Shown: positions 55,344-63,671, counted from the stretch's first letter. The stretch: DNA of 64,000 nt from CBDBBY01 sp965205055 (GCA_965205055.1 OZ242030.1:1550001-1614000); one strand, 5' to 3'. Notes: generated by a model not told the origin, from the sequence alone. Numbers and translations: made by a program.

Positions 55344-56360
55344 ATGACAATCGAGGTAGTGAAGCTGAGGCGGTTCACGGCCTTCAAATCGCTTGATTTC
55401 CAGCCGTCGCCCGGCGTCAATGTCCTCGTTGGCGCCAATGGCACTGGCAAGACCCACCTTATGAAAGTCATGTACGCCGCCTGTGCCGTTAGCAAGACGA
55501 GAGTCGGCTTCGCGGAAAAGCTCGTTCGAGTCTTCATGCCGTTTGGCGACAATATCGGACGCCTAGTCAATCACGGCGATGCAAATACGAATTGCGAGAT
55601 CTGTGTTTCTCGCCCCGAGGGACAGCTTTGCACTTCCTTCACGAACCGTACTCCCAAAGCGGCTTCGGCCCAGGTCAAAGGCGCTTCGCGTTGGGCGGAA
55701 AATCCCGTCGAATGCGTCTACATTCCGGTGAAGGAAATGCTCGCGAATGCGCCCGGTTTCCGCTCCCTATACTCGCAACTAAATATTCACTTTGAAGAGA
55801 TCGATGCGGATATCCTCGACCGGGCCTACCTACCCGAAAAGCGCGGCGCGGTTCCCCCAGAACGCAAAAAGCTTCTCAATAGTCTGCAAACGACCATTGA
55901 AGGAAAAGTTAAGGCTCAAAATGAAGTGTTCTTTCTTCAAAGCAATCAAGGCAGTCTGGAATTCTCTCTTGTTGCCGAGGGGGTGCGCAAGTTGGGGCTG
56001 CTTTGGTTGTTGCTCCAAAAAGGAATGCTGCTGGAGGGATCTGTCCTGTTCTGGGACGAGCCGGAGACCAATCTCAACCCCAAGCATTTCGAATTGACGA
56101 TTGGCATTCTTCTCAAATTGCAGCGCATGGGAGTTCAGATTTTTATTGCCACCCATGACTACGTCATTCTTAAGGAGCTGGATTTACAGAGGAAAGAGAA
56201 CGACAAGATCGTTTTCCACGCGCTCTATCGAGACGATGGCGCAATTGAATGCGATCAATCCGACGACTATATTAATATTCACCCTAATTCCATCGCCGAA
56301 ACCTTCAACGGCCTGTACGACCGTGGGGTCAAGCGCAGCCTTTCGCGCCATAGCAAATGA
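55344..56360 (+). CDS. ABC-type AAA ATPase, cassette 1
   Basis: A 338-aa soluble ATPase of the RecF/AAA_21-like ABC class. Walker A GANGTGKT at 30-37, a long insertion, a signature-like segment LEFSLVAEGVRKLGLLWLLL, Walker B VLFWDEPETNLNP (D238, E239) and switch His H271 in IFIATHDYVI. No TOPRIM or coiled-coil arms, so it is not a RecF, Smc or OLD protein. ATG 55344 has AAGGG 8 nt upstream. It overlaps the next gene by ATGA, so the two proteins are made together and probably form a complex. Architecture resembles two-gene ATPase-nuclease defence or TA modules; I do not recognise a named one. Confidence 0.8.
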   Translation: MTIEVVKLRRFTAFKSLDFQPSPGVNVLVGANGTGKTHLMKVMYAACAVSKTRVGFAEKLVRVFMPFGDNIGRLVNHGDANTNCEICVSRPEGQLCTSFTNRTPKAASAQVKGASRWAENPVECVYIPVKEMLANAPGFRSLYSQLNIHFEEIDADILDRAYLPEKRGAVPPERKKLLNSLQTTIEGKVKAQNEVFFLQSNQGSLEFSLVAEGVRKLGLLWLLLQKGMLLEGSVLFWDEPETNLNPKHFELTIGILLKLQRMGVQIFIATHDYVILKELDLQRKENDKIVFHALYRDDGAIECDQSDDYINIHPNSIAETFNGLYDRGVKRSLSRHSK

Positions 56361-56851
56361 CCGAGTTTATCGAGGGAAATCTGAGAATAAGATTTCCAGA
56401 TCGGATGACGGCCGAGAGATTCGATGATCATGCGTCTCATGGCTTGTCTCACTGCATGAAGGCGGTGGATTTCATTGTCGAAGTGCCGGAATTCATTGCG
56501 TTCATCGAACTCAAGAATCCGGACCACCCCAACGCACCGGAAGCGAGAAAGGAGGTTTATATTTCCGATAAGCTGGATCACGATCTATGTTACAAGTATC
56601 GCGATACTTTCTTGTATCAGTGGGCCCGCAACAGGCTCGACGGACGGCCGATTTACTACTGGGTCATCATCGCCTTGGGTGCGCTGGACAGAACAGACCT
56701 CGATACACGAGCAGACGAATTGAAGAGAAAGCTTCCGCTCACGGGACCAAAGTCCGGCAATTGGAATCGGCAGATTGTCAATGATTGCACTGTGTATAAT
56801 ATTGAAACGTGGAACCGATTGCAGCCGGATATTTTGTTGGAACAAATTTGA
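56357..56851 (+). CDS. Small PD-(D/E)xK-like protein, cassette 1
   Basis: A 164-aa protein. The stretch AVDFIVEVPEFIAFIELKNP gives D38 followed by E51-L-K53, the spacing and strand pattern of a PD-(D/E)xK nuclease core, with a following helix DKLDHDLCYKYRDTFLYQ that supplies basic and aromatic residues. The second half has a strand IYYWVIIALGALD and a Lys/Arg-rich segment. The nuclease reading is inference from motif spacing. ATG overlaps the ATPase stop by 4 nt. This is likely the effector of the pair, with the ATPase as sensor or regulator. Confidence 0.65.
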   Translation: MTEFIEGNLRIRFPDRMTAERFDDHASHGLSHCMKAVDFIVEVPEFIAFIELKNPDHPNAPEARKEVYISDKLDHDLCYKYRDTFLYQWARNRLDGRPIYYWVIIALGALDRTDLDTRADELKRKLPLTGPKSGNWNRQIVNDCTVYNIETWNRLQPDILLEQI

Positions 56852-57000
56852 AAGCATCCAATAGTATTCATAACCAAAATAACGTAAGAAGCCGCCGAAT
56901 TATTCACGTCGTGGAGATTTCTAAGCTGGATCGCGCGGATTAGCTCGGTCGGAGTTCAGTTGGACAAAGCCAAGCGTAAGCGGTTCTTGAAATGTTTAAG

Positions 57001-57642
57001 CTAAATTAAAGAACTTCTGTATCTCAACCATAATATTTTGTTCCCGTCGCCGAACGCCGCGCAGGCCCGCGACGCCTCCCGGATCAGGCAGCGGACCGAA
57101 TCCCGAAGCAGGCCGACGTCGGTCGGATAGCGCACGTCCATCTCCGCCACGAACGAGTCGCAGCGACCGACCAGCGCCGCGCCAGGCTCCAGTCCCAAGA
57201 TCTCCTGCCCGGCCGCCGCAACCAGATCGTTCACCCTGCGCAGAAGCTCCGGCGCCGGCAGGGCCACATTGTCCCGGATGGTCCGGAGCTCGTAGCGGCA
57301 GGGATCGAACCAGACGTCGTGGCCCGGAAACGACTGGACGTCCGCATGCCGGTTCACGATCTCCCGTAGCCGGTCGAAGTCGCACCGAAGCCCCTGCTTC
57401 AGAAGGCCCACCGCCAGAATCCGCCACAGATCCATCCCCGGGCGGCCCGTGTCCCGGCGGCGCCCCGGAAGGATGTGAGCCTCCAGAAGGCGGAACAGCG
57501 CCGTCCGCGTCGCCTCGTCCTCGTAGATCGCCTGAAGCCCGATCAGGAGCGCCGGGATGTCGTCCCGAGACTCCGCGTCCAGCTCGATCGCACCGATGTC
57601 GACTGAACCCAGCCAGGACTGCTCCGCGATGACTTTCCGCAT
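57001..57642 (-). pseudogene. ISNCY-type transposase fragment
   Basis: ATG 57642 opens MRKVIAEQSWLGSVDIGAIE, then RDDIPALLIGLQAIYEDEAT, RPGMDLWRILAVGLLKQGL and VGRCDSFVAEMDVRYPTDVG: the N-terminal half of an ISNCY-type transposase with its first acidic residues. The frame is cut at about 57045 exactly at the end of cassette unit 1, and continues into the unit tail to a stop at 57001. C-terminal half missing. Confidence 0.75.
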
Positions 57643-57743
57643 GCCGAACTCCTCCGAAGATTCCAAAACAATGCCGAATCCGAGGGAATCCTACCGCAAA
57701 ACGGGAATCTTCGCAGGCAAAAACGCAATTTAAAGACGAAAAA

Positions 57744-58028
57744 TCAATGCGTTGCAGTTTTCTGCCGGACACTAAATTGTTTTTTGCCTTTGTCATAATC
57801 TATCTCAGATTCCTTGGTTGGGCCATCGCTATCTCCGCCCAATAAGGAATCCGGGTGCGTTAAATGAGTTGTCATGGATATTTTGTCTTTGTTGGCAGAA
57901 GCAACAACACTTGTGCTACCGGGTATCCAATCAGGCGGAAGCGGTCTGTCCGGAATCTGTTCACCCTCGAGAGTCCGTTGTAGTCTGTTCGCCAGAATCC
58001 TTGATTCTTTCAGGTCTTTGTGCGTCAT
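57744..58028 (-). CDS. Hypothetical protein downstream of the AbiE remnant
   Basis: A 94-aa hydrophilic protein (SRILANRLQRTLEGEQIPDR, then PPDWIPGSTSVVASANKDK). ATG 58028 has GGAG 9 nt upstream on the minus strand. It overlaps the AbiEii relic in another frame. No family recognised; it could be a real small gene or a chance frame. Confidence 0.35.
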   Translation of the reverse strand: MTHKDLKESRILANRLQRTLEGEQIPDRPLPPDWIPGSTSVVASANKDKISMTTHLTHPDSLLGGDSDGPTKESEIDYDKGKKQFSVRQKTATH

Positions 58029-58194
58029 TGCTGTCGATCTCCAAGCTGGCATTGAACTGCCCACTACATCTAAGGTCTTTCGCCACTATTTTCAACGAAG
58101 CATGATGCCTTGGCTGCATCCCGCTCTCTTCGTCCGCGCCGCATTGCGCTGCCCGACCAATCGAATCGGCAAAGTTGGCGGCCTTACCCGTCAT
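57961..58194 (-). pseudogene. AbiEii-type nucleotidyltransferase toxin, truncated
   Basis: ATG 58194 overlaps the AbiEi stop by 11 nt, the usual AbiE arrangement, and opens MTGKAANFADSIGRAAQ, like AbiEii N-termini. Family sequence ends there; the following residues carry no nucleotidyltransferase GS motif. The toxin is therefore lost. Confidence 0.5.
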
Positions 58195-58810
58195 CGGCGA
58201 CCACGCTTTCCAGATAGGGCCGCACCACGCTCCAAATGCGCAATGCCTGTGCGTAATTCGCAATGTCGTCAGGCTTCGCCTTGCGGGAGCGCCAGCCCAT
58301 GCGCAGCGCTTCAAGCGCGACGGCGAGGCCGACGGCATTCCGGAAACGGAAGCTATCCACGATGGATTTCGCCGGATCGAAAATCTTGACGGGAACGGAA
58401 TCAATGGTTTGGATTTCAGCACCGAGAGTCAGCGCCTTCCGATTGAAGCGAACAACGCGGGTTGGCGGATACTTGAGTGCCGACTTGCGGTCTTTGGAGC
58501 CGATGGCGATCCAGACGCTCCGCGGCACCTGAAGCGTAATGTCATGGAATTGGAGCGCAGAAACCAAGCAGATCACGCCATTCGGGACGCGTTTGGCAAC
58601 CTCCGCAAGGGAATGCGAAATTCCAATTTCAGCATCGGCAAGTTCGTAAAGCCCGCGTGACGGACGATGCAGGATGCCGTCCTTGACCAGACGCGCGAGC
58701 GTCGCCGGATTGACCCCACAATTCGTCATCTCCGACTGGCGCATGATGCCATGCCTTCGAATCAAATTCACGGCAAGATCGCGCTGTGTGGTTCGTACGG
58801 ATTTGCCCAT
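58184..58810 (-). CDS. abiEi: AbiEi family type IV antitoxin
   Basis: A 208-aa protein with the N-terminal winged helix (LAVNLIRRHGIMRQSEMTNC, VNPATLARLVKDGILHRPSR, GLYELADAEI) and the C-terminal AbiEi domain (GVICLVSALQFHDITLQVP, VPVKIFDPAKSIVDSFRFRN). In AbiE systems it represses the operon and counteracts the AbiEii nucleotidyltransferase without direct binding. ATG 58810; full length. Its toxin partner is truncated, so it is an orphan. It sits between the two ATPase/nuclease-like cassettes, transcribed against them. Confidence 0.85.
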   Translation of the reverse strand: MGKSVRTTQRDLAVNLIRRHGIMRQSEMTNCGVNPATLARLVKDGILHRPSRGLYELADAEIGISHSLAEVAKRVPNGVICLVSALQFHDITLQVPRSVWIAIGSKDRKSALKYPPTRVVRFNRKALTLGAEIQTIDSVPVKIFDPAKSIVDSFRFRNAVGLAVALEALRMGWRSRKAKPDDIANYAQALRIWSVVRPYLESVVADDG

Positions 58811-59317
58811 GTAACGTTTCGTCAGCCAATAGCTGTAGAGTCCGACATTTTATTGCAAAAATGAGGCATGCCAACAAGCAAACGGTTCAAGTTCACCTAT
58901 CATTGACAGACGCTTTGTCGGCTGCCGGATTGCCACGCATCAGCGAAAGCACGAATGAATCGGATGAGGCTGGAAATTCTTGAGACTTCGGCGAAATGCA
59001 GCATCTTCGGCTATTTCATCGCCAGACTACAGAATTGCGGCAAAAGGTCGGCGAAGTGAGCCGGACCAGAGCGCTCGGGGCTTTCGACCCGCAATGGGTC
59101 GGTACCTGAAGCTTGGAGGGCGGCGCAGCTGTCTCTTCCCGCACAGGTTCAATGTCAAATTGGTCTGCTGAAGGTTCCCGTTGATTGGCACCGGCAACAT
59201 GCATCAAGAATAGGCAATAGCCTACCCCTCCAATTACTTGAACAAGCTGCTCTACTACGTTCAAAAGCTCCGTTATTGGCGAGACTGGGCATTGACCTGC
59301 GCAAGGGAAGAAAAATC
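58811..59317. other. Intergenic: abiE promoter region and cassette 2 leader
   Basis: About 500 bp. The first 180 bp should hold the abiE promoter (minus); from about 58995 the sequence matches the leader of cassette 1. No gene is seen. Confidence 0.5.
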
Positions 59318-60331
59318 ATGATCGAGGCAGTGAAGCTGAAGCGGTTCACAGCATTCAAATCGCTCGATTTCCGGCCGTCGCCCGGCATCAATGTCCTCGT
59401 CGGTGCCAATGGCACCGGCAAGACCCACCTTATGAAGATCGCCTACGCCGCCTGCGACGCTAGCAAGACGAGAGTTGGCTTTGCCGACAAGCTCGTTCGC
59501 ATCTTCATGCCGACTGGAAACAATATTGGACGCCTAGTCAATCGCGACGATGCAAATACGAATTGCGAGATCTGTGTTTCCCGCCCTGAGCGGCAGCTTT
59601 GCGTTTCCTTCACGAACCGTACTGCCGAAGCGGCTTCGGCTCAAGTCACAGGCACTTCGCGTTGGGAGGAAGATCCCGTCGCAAGCGTCTACATTCCGGT
59701 GAAGGAAATGCTCGCGAATGCACCCGGGTTTCGGTCTTTATACTCGTTATGGAATATTCACTTCGAAGAGATCGATGCGGACATCCTCGACCGGGCCTAC
59801 ATGCCCGAAACGCGCGGCGCGGTTCCGCCAGAACGCAAAAGGCTGCTTAAGTCCCTGCAAACGGCCATTGAAGGAAAAGTTAAAGCCCAAAATGAAGAAT
59901 TTTTTCTTCAAAGCGATCGGGGCAGCTTGGAATTCTCTCTTGTTTCAGAGGGGATCCGCAAGCTGGGACTGCTTTGGTTGTTGATCCAAAATGGGACGCT
60001 TCGGGCGGGATCAGTCCTGTTCTGGGACGAGCCGGAGACCAATCTCAACCCCAATCTTTTCAAATTGACGATTAGCATACTTCTCGATTTGCAGCGCATG
60101 GGAGTTCAGATATTCATTGCCACCCATGACTACGTCATTCTTAAGGAGCTGGATTTGCAGAGGAAAGAGAACGACGAGATCGTTTTCCACGCGTTCTATC
60201 GAGACGACGGCGCAATTAAATGCGATCGATCCGACGACTATATTTATATTCACGCTAATTCCATCTCCGAAACACTCGATGACCTGTATGACCGCGAGGT
60301 CAGGCGCAGCCTTTTGTCGCGCGGCAAATGA
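59318..60331 (+). CDS. ABC-type AAA ATPase, cassette 2
   Basis: A 337-aa paralog of the 55344 protein, similar over its whole length. Walker A GANGTGKT, Walker B VLFWDEPETNLNP and switch-His IFIATHDYVI are unchanged; differences cluster in the insertion and at the C-terminus (SETLDDLYDREVRRSLLSRG). ATG 59318 has AAGGGAAG 7-8 nt upstream, a better ribosome site than copy 1. All ATPase motifs are intact although its partner gene is broken, so either the ATPase has a function alone or decay is recent. Confidence 0.8.
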   Translation: MIEAVKLKRFTAFKSLDFRPSPGINVLVGANGTGKTHLMKIAYAACDASKTRVGFADKLVRIFMPTGNNIGRLVNRDDANTNCEICVSRPERQLCVSFTNRTAEAASAQVTGTSRWEEDPVASVYIPVKEMLANAPGFRSLYSLWNIHFEEIDADILDRAYMPETRGAVPPERKRLLKSLQTAIEGKVKAQNEEFFLQSDRGSLEFSLVSEGIRKLGLLWLLIQNGTLRAGSVLFWDEPETNLNPNLFKLTISILLDLQRMGVQIFIATHDYVILKELDLQRKENDEIVFHAFYRDDGAIKCDRSDDYIYIHANSISETLDDLYDREVRRSLLSRGK

Positions 60332-60894
60332 CCGTGTTCACCGAAAGAAACCTCAGGATGAAATTTCCAGATTGGATGACGGTCGCGAAATTCGACGATC
60401 ACGACAATCATTACTTGTCCCATTGCATGAAGGCGACAGGTTTTATTCTCGGCGTGCTCGACGAATACATTGCGCTCATTGAACTCAAGAATCCGGACCA
60501 CCCGAACGCACAAGAAACGGAAACAGAACGATCTATTTAGAAATTTTCTAAAGATGAGATGGATCGCGATCCATGTTGCAATTATCACGATAATTTCTTG
60601 TATAAGCGGGTCAACATAAGGCACAAAAAGCCGATTTACTACTGGGTCGTCATCGCCTTGGATACGATCACCAAAACAGACCTTGATACACGAGCAGACG
60701 AATTGAAGAGAAAGCTCCCGTTCGTAGTACATAAGTCTGAAAATTGGAATCGACCGATCATCAATGAATGCATTGTGTATAATATTGAGACGTGTAACCA
60801 GTTTCAGCCGAATATTTTATTGGAATGGCTTGTTTACTTAAGTCCGCAGAGTCTACATTTTTTGCGTTCGGTGCCGTTTGAGTTCACCGATTGA
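60328..60894 (+). pseudogene. PD-(D/E)xK-like protein, cassette 2, nonsense-mutated
   Basis: The homolog of 56357-56851, starting by ATGA overlap. An in-frame TAG (60538-60540) interrupts it after residue 70; beyond the stop the same frame continues DEMDRDPCCNYHDNFLYK to IYYWVVIALDTITK and 30 or so extra residues after the copy 1 end. In addition the presumed catalytic D38 is Gly (KATGFILGV) while IELKNP is kept. Two lesions at the nuclease-like activity, against an intact ATPase. Confidence 0.75.
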
Positions 60895-61611
60895 TGCGGC
60901 TGCGCCTTGACACGGGGCAGCGGATCCTTCTAATTTGCGCTTAAGTCCGGACGAGACGGTTGAATCTCGGTCAATTCCGACCAAATTTTCGAGCCGAAAG
61001 TCCTGCCCCGGCGGGAATCAACATCTTGTGTTTGCGAACTCAAAGCAATAAGCCATTTGTTGGAACCTATCCAATGACGCCCAGTAGGCATCCAGTACAA
61101 AAAACAAGAAGCCGTTGAATTACCCACCTAGCAGTAATTTATAAACTGGATAGCGCGGTGCAGTTAGGGCCGGAGTTCAGTTGGCCAAGGTCGGGTGAAG
61201 GCGGTTCTAGAAGTGTTTAGCCGAAATTGCAGAACTTCTGTATCCCAACCATGATATTGCGTTCCCGTCGCTAACCTTGACGGAAGGCTGAAGACGCGGC
61301 GTTGCTTGGCGCATAGAAGTGCTCCGTGCTGGATCCACATGATGAAGGATTGCGGCATCGAGAATCCTGCCGCCAAGCAGGCGACGACACAACTGGCTTG
61401 ACGGATGCCGCGCCCTCCGCAACGGGGCCATCCGCAGATGCAGTCCTGATGCCGGAGAGCGGAAGCCCGTAGTCGCCGTTCAATCCCGGTACATCTGGGG
61501 ACCGGATGAGGTGTGCCCAAGGGAAGAGATGTTTCACGCCAAATGATGGACATGCGTCTTTAGTCGACGTAGATTTGTTGGAGTGCAAACCATGCATTCA
61601 AGGAGGTCACC
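60895..61611. other. Unit 2 tail and IS110-like end
   Basis: 60895-61268 is the tail of cassette unit 2. At 61268-61550 sequence homologous (inverted) to 39355-39600, an IS110-like element end, abuts the unit (CTCGATGCCGCAATCCTTCA on the minus strand). 61551-61611 leads to the next gene's ribosome site. No intact gene. Confidence 0.5.
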
Positions 61612-61833
61612 ATGAAATCGTTATCTATCCAGATGGACGACGATGCGCACGCACGCTTGGAAGATCTTGCTCGCAGGATGGGATTGACAATGGAAGAATG
61701 TATCCAAGAGGTGTTTCTGATGTCTCACGAAGATATCATCGAGGAAATAGATATAATGGAGGAAAGATTGGCGAAGCCCGCCCGCCGTTGGAAACATTCC
61801 GAAATCGAGAACGGTATTAACTTGGCGGGTTGA
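61612..61833 (+). CDS. Ribbon-helix-helix antitoxin (RelB-like)
   Basis: A 73-aa protein with an RHH/CopG-type N-terminus (KSLSIQMDDDAHARLEDLAR, RMGLTMEECIQEVFLMSHED) and an acidic-basic C-terminal toxin-binding tail (EEIDIMEERLAKPARRWKHS). ATG 61612 has a perfect AAGGAGG 6-7 nt upstream. It overlaps a dead RelE toxin gene. In intact modules it both neutralises the toxin and represses the operon. Confidence 0.75.
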   Translation: MKSLSIQMDDDAHARLEDLARRMGLTMEECIQEVFLMSHEDIIEEIDIMEERLAKPARRWKHSEIENGINLAG

Positions 61834-62083
61834 TTGGAATGACTGTACGAGGAAGGATCTGCAGAAAATCGATCACCGAAGGCAATCCGATATCCTTCGT
61901 TTTATTTCTGAACGCATCCAACCTTCTGATGACCCTCGGCGTTTTGGGCAGGCGTTGCGGTATGGCTAAGCAGGATTGTGGCGATACAGAATTGGAGACT
62001 ATCGAGTCATTTGCAAGATTGAAGAAGTCCAGCTCGTTGTATTGATAGTCAGAGTTGCTCATCGAAAACACGTTTATCGTTGA
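61817..62083 (+). pseudogene. RelE-family toxin, start codon lost and internal stop
   Basis: In one frame the sequence reads TWRVDWNDCTRKDLQKIDHR, ILRFISERIQPSDDPRRFGQ, ALRYG, stop, then AGLWRYRIGDYRVICKIEEV, VVLIVRVAHRKHVYR and TGA. This is a RelE toxin over its full length, with LWRYRIGDYRVIC as the catalytic-side signature. TAA at 61967-61969 replaces a codon (Leu expected), and no ATG/GTG/TTG exists where the start should be (TTA at 61817). The frame overlaps the end of the RHH antitoxin gene, as in intact operons. Confidence 0.75.
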
Positions 62084-62108
62084 GATACTGACACAACAAA
62101 GAAGAATC

Positions 62109-62274
62109 TAAACTGCCTCGGGAAACCCAATTCTCCTTGAACAGCCGAACTCCGCGTACGCGGAGTTCGGCTGGTTGCTTCGGACTGTGCTTTCTCTCCG
62201 ACATGAATCCTTTCCTTTGAGTTTCCGGCTCGTTTGTTCAGCCGATTGTTCCCCGGAAAAGCAGGGGCAGTGCA
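62109..62274 (-). mobile_element. Internally deleted IS3 derivative (166 bp)
   Basis: Both IS3 ends seem kept: a right-end-like TAAACTGCCTCGGG at 62109 and the left end with OrfA start sequence to 62274. The interior is missing. It contains the 32-bp palindrome at 62142-62173 also found in IS3 copy a. Confidence 0.6.
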
Positions 62275-62287
62275 GACGGCTTCTTCT

Positions 62288-62689
62288 TCATTCTGCGAAC
62301 AACAGTTCAAGGCATTCGATAGATGTATATGGGGCCCATCTATATCGGAAGTCACAAATCAACCAATTAACCACGTCATATGAGAATCCAAGGGGATCTT
62401 CAGCGGCCAGAGAGTGCCAGCCCGCCCAACGCTTTATTTCATCTGTATGTATAAGAGCTCCCACCGAATGCAGACATTCTGAAATACCATGTTCAACGCC
62501 TAAAGCATCTAATCCGAAGTAATCGTCAGCGGCGCTGTCGGAATTAGTGTAGTCTGGAAGGTCGGAAAGAATTTTTCCGTTAGTGACCGCTGTCTTGCAA
62601 TAAAGCCAAGCTTCGTCGGGGTCGAGCGCCGCAACCGGCATCGCGGCACACAACGCGAGCAAAGTCGCCGCCAAAGTTTTCGTGTGCAT
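62288..62689 (-). CDS. Secreted hypothetical protein
   Basis: A 133-aa protein with a clear signal peptide, MHTKTLAATLLALCAAMPVA with cleavage near AALDPDE. The mature part has four or more Cys (AWLYCKTAV, GISECLHSV, LICDFRYRW, SIECLELLF) and aromatic residues, consistent with a disulfide-bonded periplasmic protein. ATG 62689 has AAGAAAGAG upstream. The frame is open further upstream (to 62902) as a charged helical stretch, possibly a separate small protein fused by loss of a stop. Family unknown. Confidence 0.65.
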   Translation of the reverse strand: MHTKTLAATLLALCAAMPVAALDPDEAWLYCKTAVTNGKILSDLPDYTNSDSAADDYFGLDALGVEHGISECLHSVGALIHTDEIKRWAGWHSLAAEDPLGFSYDVVNWLICDFRYRWAPYTSIECLELLFAE

Positions 62690-62929
62690 TGAATTCACTC
62701 TTTCTTCATCGAAAGCGGCTTCCGCTTTCGCGATGATCCGTTGTTCCGCAGTCTCGGCGCGTTCATCGGCATCCGCCTTGATCAAGCTGTAGAGTTCTCG
62801 CGGCATAGAAGCCAGAACTGGACGGGTGTCGCCGCGTCGGTCGCGCTTGCGACGATCCGCATGTTTCTGTCTGCATCTTGCGCGAGTGCCGACCTTCTTC
62901 AACCATGCCGCCGCAACCTATGCAAAGAC

Positions 62930-63671
62930 AGGTCCATCGCAACAAAGGTACATGGCGCGACATGAGATCGGCTTCGATCATTTTTGCGCGCAGTCTGGTG
63001 CTGATCGGTGACGGCGAAGGCGGTTTTCCGTCGGCTTTTGCGCGCGGTGGCCCGGCCCTATCAATTCCCCACACATGACTCGGTGATCATTTCGTGTGCC
63101 CTTATGGTTCGGTTTCGCTGCATCCGCGGCACGAAGATCGTCCACGCAACCCGGAACTTAAGGATTCCGAGGAGCGGTTGCCGATTCGACCGCTGGAATC
63201 CGGCGCTTCGACCGCTGATTCGCGGATTGTCGGGTTCGCGGAGCTTTCGGCCACCCGGCAGCAGGCCGTCAAAGTACGGAACGCAGAGTTAAGTGTGTCC
63301 TATTGATAGGGCCCGGCCTGCGCGCGCTCAATGAAACCAAGAGAAGTCTCGGTTCGTCCAACGTAGGTATATGCAGCGAAGTAGCCTGACTGGCATCGAC
63401 TTGATGTGGCAAGCTTCTCGCGATCGGCAACCCCTGAAGTCGGCGCTGCTCCATGCCGCTGACTTCAGGGGGAGAAGTCGAGGGCATCGCGGAGTTTTTC
63501 GACTGACAAGTCAAACCTGTCGAGCATGTTGATTCGCGCCCATGCCGAGCCGTTGAGTGCAAAAGCCGGCGGAAAACCGTCTGCGCCGTCACCGGACAGC
63601 GACAGACTGTGCGCGAAACTGATCAAAGCCGACCTCATGTCGCGCCATGTACCTTTGTTGCGATGGACCCA
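62930..63671. mobile_element. Palindromic-ended element, locus 2
   Basis: Inverted arms of about 125 bp (62930-63057 and about 63541-63671) with the same core as locus 1 (63319-63540) in the opposite orientation: CGAGCATGTTGATTCGCGCC here versus GCGCGAATCAACGTGCTCGA at 44479. A 252-bp insertion separates the left arm from the core. No transposase. Confidence 0.75.
63058..63309. mobile_element. Miniature element inside locus 2
   Basis: 252 bp with inverted ends CTATCAAT / ATTGATAG (extended match CTATCAATNNNNCACAC) and a perfect 9-bp target duplication GGCCCGGCC at 63049-63057 and 63310-63318. Unrelated in sequence to the ISKra4-type miniature at 44290. Confidence 0.75.

Larger units (their letters stand above)
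55045..57050 (+). repeat. Duplicated ATPase/nuclease-like cassette, unit 1
   Basis: About 2.0 kb: leader, AAA gene, nuclease-like gene and a conserved 3' tail (56940-57045: GGAGTTCAGTTGGACAAAGC, AGAACTTCTGTATCTCAACC, TTGTTCCCGTCGC). It is homologous throughout to 58995-61268 (unit 2), including non-coding flanks. Confidence 0.8.
58995..61268 (+). repeat. Duplicated ATPase/nuclease-like cassette, unit 2
   Basis: The counterpart of unit 1, about 270 bp longer because of extra sequence between the nuclease-like gene and the conserved tail (61160-61268: GGAGTTCAGTTGGCCAAGGT, AGAACTTCTGTATCCCAACC, GCGTTCCCGTCGC). Both units end at the same GTTCCCGTCGC. Confidence 0.8.
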
